DNA of 24,954 nt from Oribacterium sp. (GTDB taxonomy: Bacteria; Bacillota_A; Clostridia; Lachnospirales; Lachnospiraceae), in NCBI GenBank assembly GCA_017940955.1, contig JAGAXP010000290.1:1-24954 (forward strand). Direction: 5' to 3'. Positions 24,676-24,954 of this stretch are shown here, piece by piece. Position 1 is the first letter of the stretch; each line of letters starts with the position of its first letter. The position numbers and the translations under genes are program-made. The notes beneath the pieces are model-generated. The model searched no databases and was not told the DNA's origin. It saw only the letters and a program-made list of their open reading frames with translations.

Positions 24676-24837
24676 ATGGAACAATTAAAGAAGTTTTTGG
24701 CTGGCGATGAATATTATAATGGTATAAATCTATTGATGGGATTGTATTCTTTTATAAAAAGTCTTCATATTCCAAAATTCGCAAAAAAAGAAAAAAATAT
24801 TTTGAAAGAAGTATCTAGTATAGCATTTATTAAGTAA
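24676..24837 (+). CDS. Small uncharacterised protein
   Basis: The frame encodes 53 residues (starts MEQLKKFLAGDEYYNGI) with AAGGGGA about 10 bases before the ATG. It contains a moderately hydrophobic helix (NLLMGLYSFIKSL) and a lysine-rich C-terminal half. I do not recognise it. The stop lies directly at the promoter of the next gene, so it may be truncated by insertion of the putative IS. Confidence 0.4.
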   Translation: MEQLKKFLAGDEYYNGINLLMGLYSFIKSLHIPKFAKKEKNILKEVSSIAFIK

Positions 24838-24866
24838 CTGACACTGATAATCATCTTTGGTATAAT
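24838..24866 (+). promoter_or_regulatory. Promoter of the right-edge putative transposase
   Basis: CTGACA (24838-24843) and a perfect TATAAT (24861-24866) are separated by 17 bases, 31 bases before the ATG at 24898. GAGGTGG supplies the ribosome binding site. Confidence 0.7.
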
Positions 24867-24897
24867 AGTTCTATCAAATAAAAAAGAGGTGGCTATT

Positions 24898-24954
24898 ATG
24901 CCAGGAAAAGCAACTGCAATAACCCTTAGGGATGGAGATTATGAGTATCTTCGG
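24898..24954 (+). CDS. Start of a gene cut by the window edge, possibly IS630-type transposase
   Basis: Only 19 codons are visible (MPGKATAITLRDGDYEYLR). The short basic start followed by I-T-L-x-D-x-(D/E) and a Tyr/Leu-rich helix resembles the N-terminus of IS630-family transposases, which precedes a helix-turn-helix domain. The strong promoter close to the gene also suits an insertion sequence. With so few residues this is a guess; the reading frame itself is well supported by its promoter and GAGGTGG. Confidence 0.45.
   Translation, partial: MPGKATAITLRDGDYEYLR

Overview
The window looks like an accessory region, mainly a defence island, from a low-to-moderate-GC Firmicute, probably a Lachnospiraceae-type gut or rumen Clostridium relative. 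This rests on the style of the proteins (VbhA-like Fic protein, short NUDIX with a zinc ribbon, clostridial large serine recombinase), strong AGGAGG-type ribosome binding sites and AT-rich spacers. I saw no ribosomal RNA, tRNA or ordinary housekeeping operon.

Left edge (1-2255): two overlapping minus-strand genes, an ABC/AAA15-type ATPase and a small RloB/TOPRIM-like partner. They have a recognisable promoter upstream and a hairpin terminator downstream, and have the shape of a two-gene abortive-infection or nuclease system. A complete DEDDh 3'-5' exonuclease gene (2256-2921) follows on the plus strand.

Core (3136-14345): one apparently continuous operon of seven genes. A small Cro/C1-type regulator is followed by a DUF499 AAA+ ATPase, a DUF3780 protein, a DUF1156 DNA methyltransferase and a PLD-nuclease/SNF2-helicase. 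These four families are known as a co-occurring anti-phage module. After only 18 bases comes a minimal CBASS pair: a CD-NTase and a four-helix membrane effector of the S-4TM type. The junctions are 4-base overlaps or gaps of at most 18 bases, so the modification/helicase module and the cyclic-nucleotide suicide module are probably co-transcribed behind one regulator.

Middle (14346-20262): a decayed stretch, then a DUF4041 coiled-coil/GIY-YIG-like (T5orf172/MUG113) protein, a cysteine-rich protein with a GreA/GreB C-terminal domain, and a 958-residue SF2 helicase that starts at TTG. The GreA-like and helicase genes are visibly AT-richer than the core operon and probably arrived separately.

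Right part (20263-24954): a DEDDh exonuclease that has lost its first catalytic motif, a Fic protein with an in-frame 21-base tandem repeat, a small Ada/zinc-like tail protein, a NUDIX hydrolase, a tiny hydrophobic protein, and decayed sequence. A large serine recombinase pseudogene carries at least four lesions: N-terminal loss, frameshift, internal deletion and amber codon. A strong terminator follows, then a small unknown gene and the first 19 codons of what may be an IS630-type transposase with its own promoter. This right edge looks like the scar of an integrated element.

The strongest candidate for something beyond known catalogues is the fusion of the DUF499/DUF3780/DUF1156/PLD-helicase module with a CBASS pair in one regulated operon. 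The AT-rich GreA-like/helicase pair is the second candidate. All assignments are by eye from motifs; no database search was possible.
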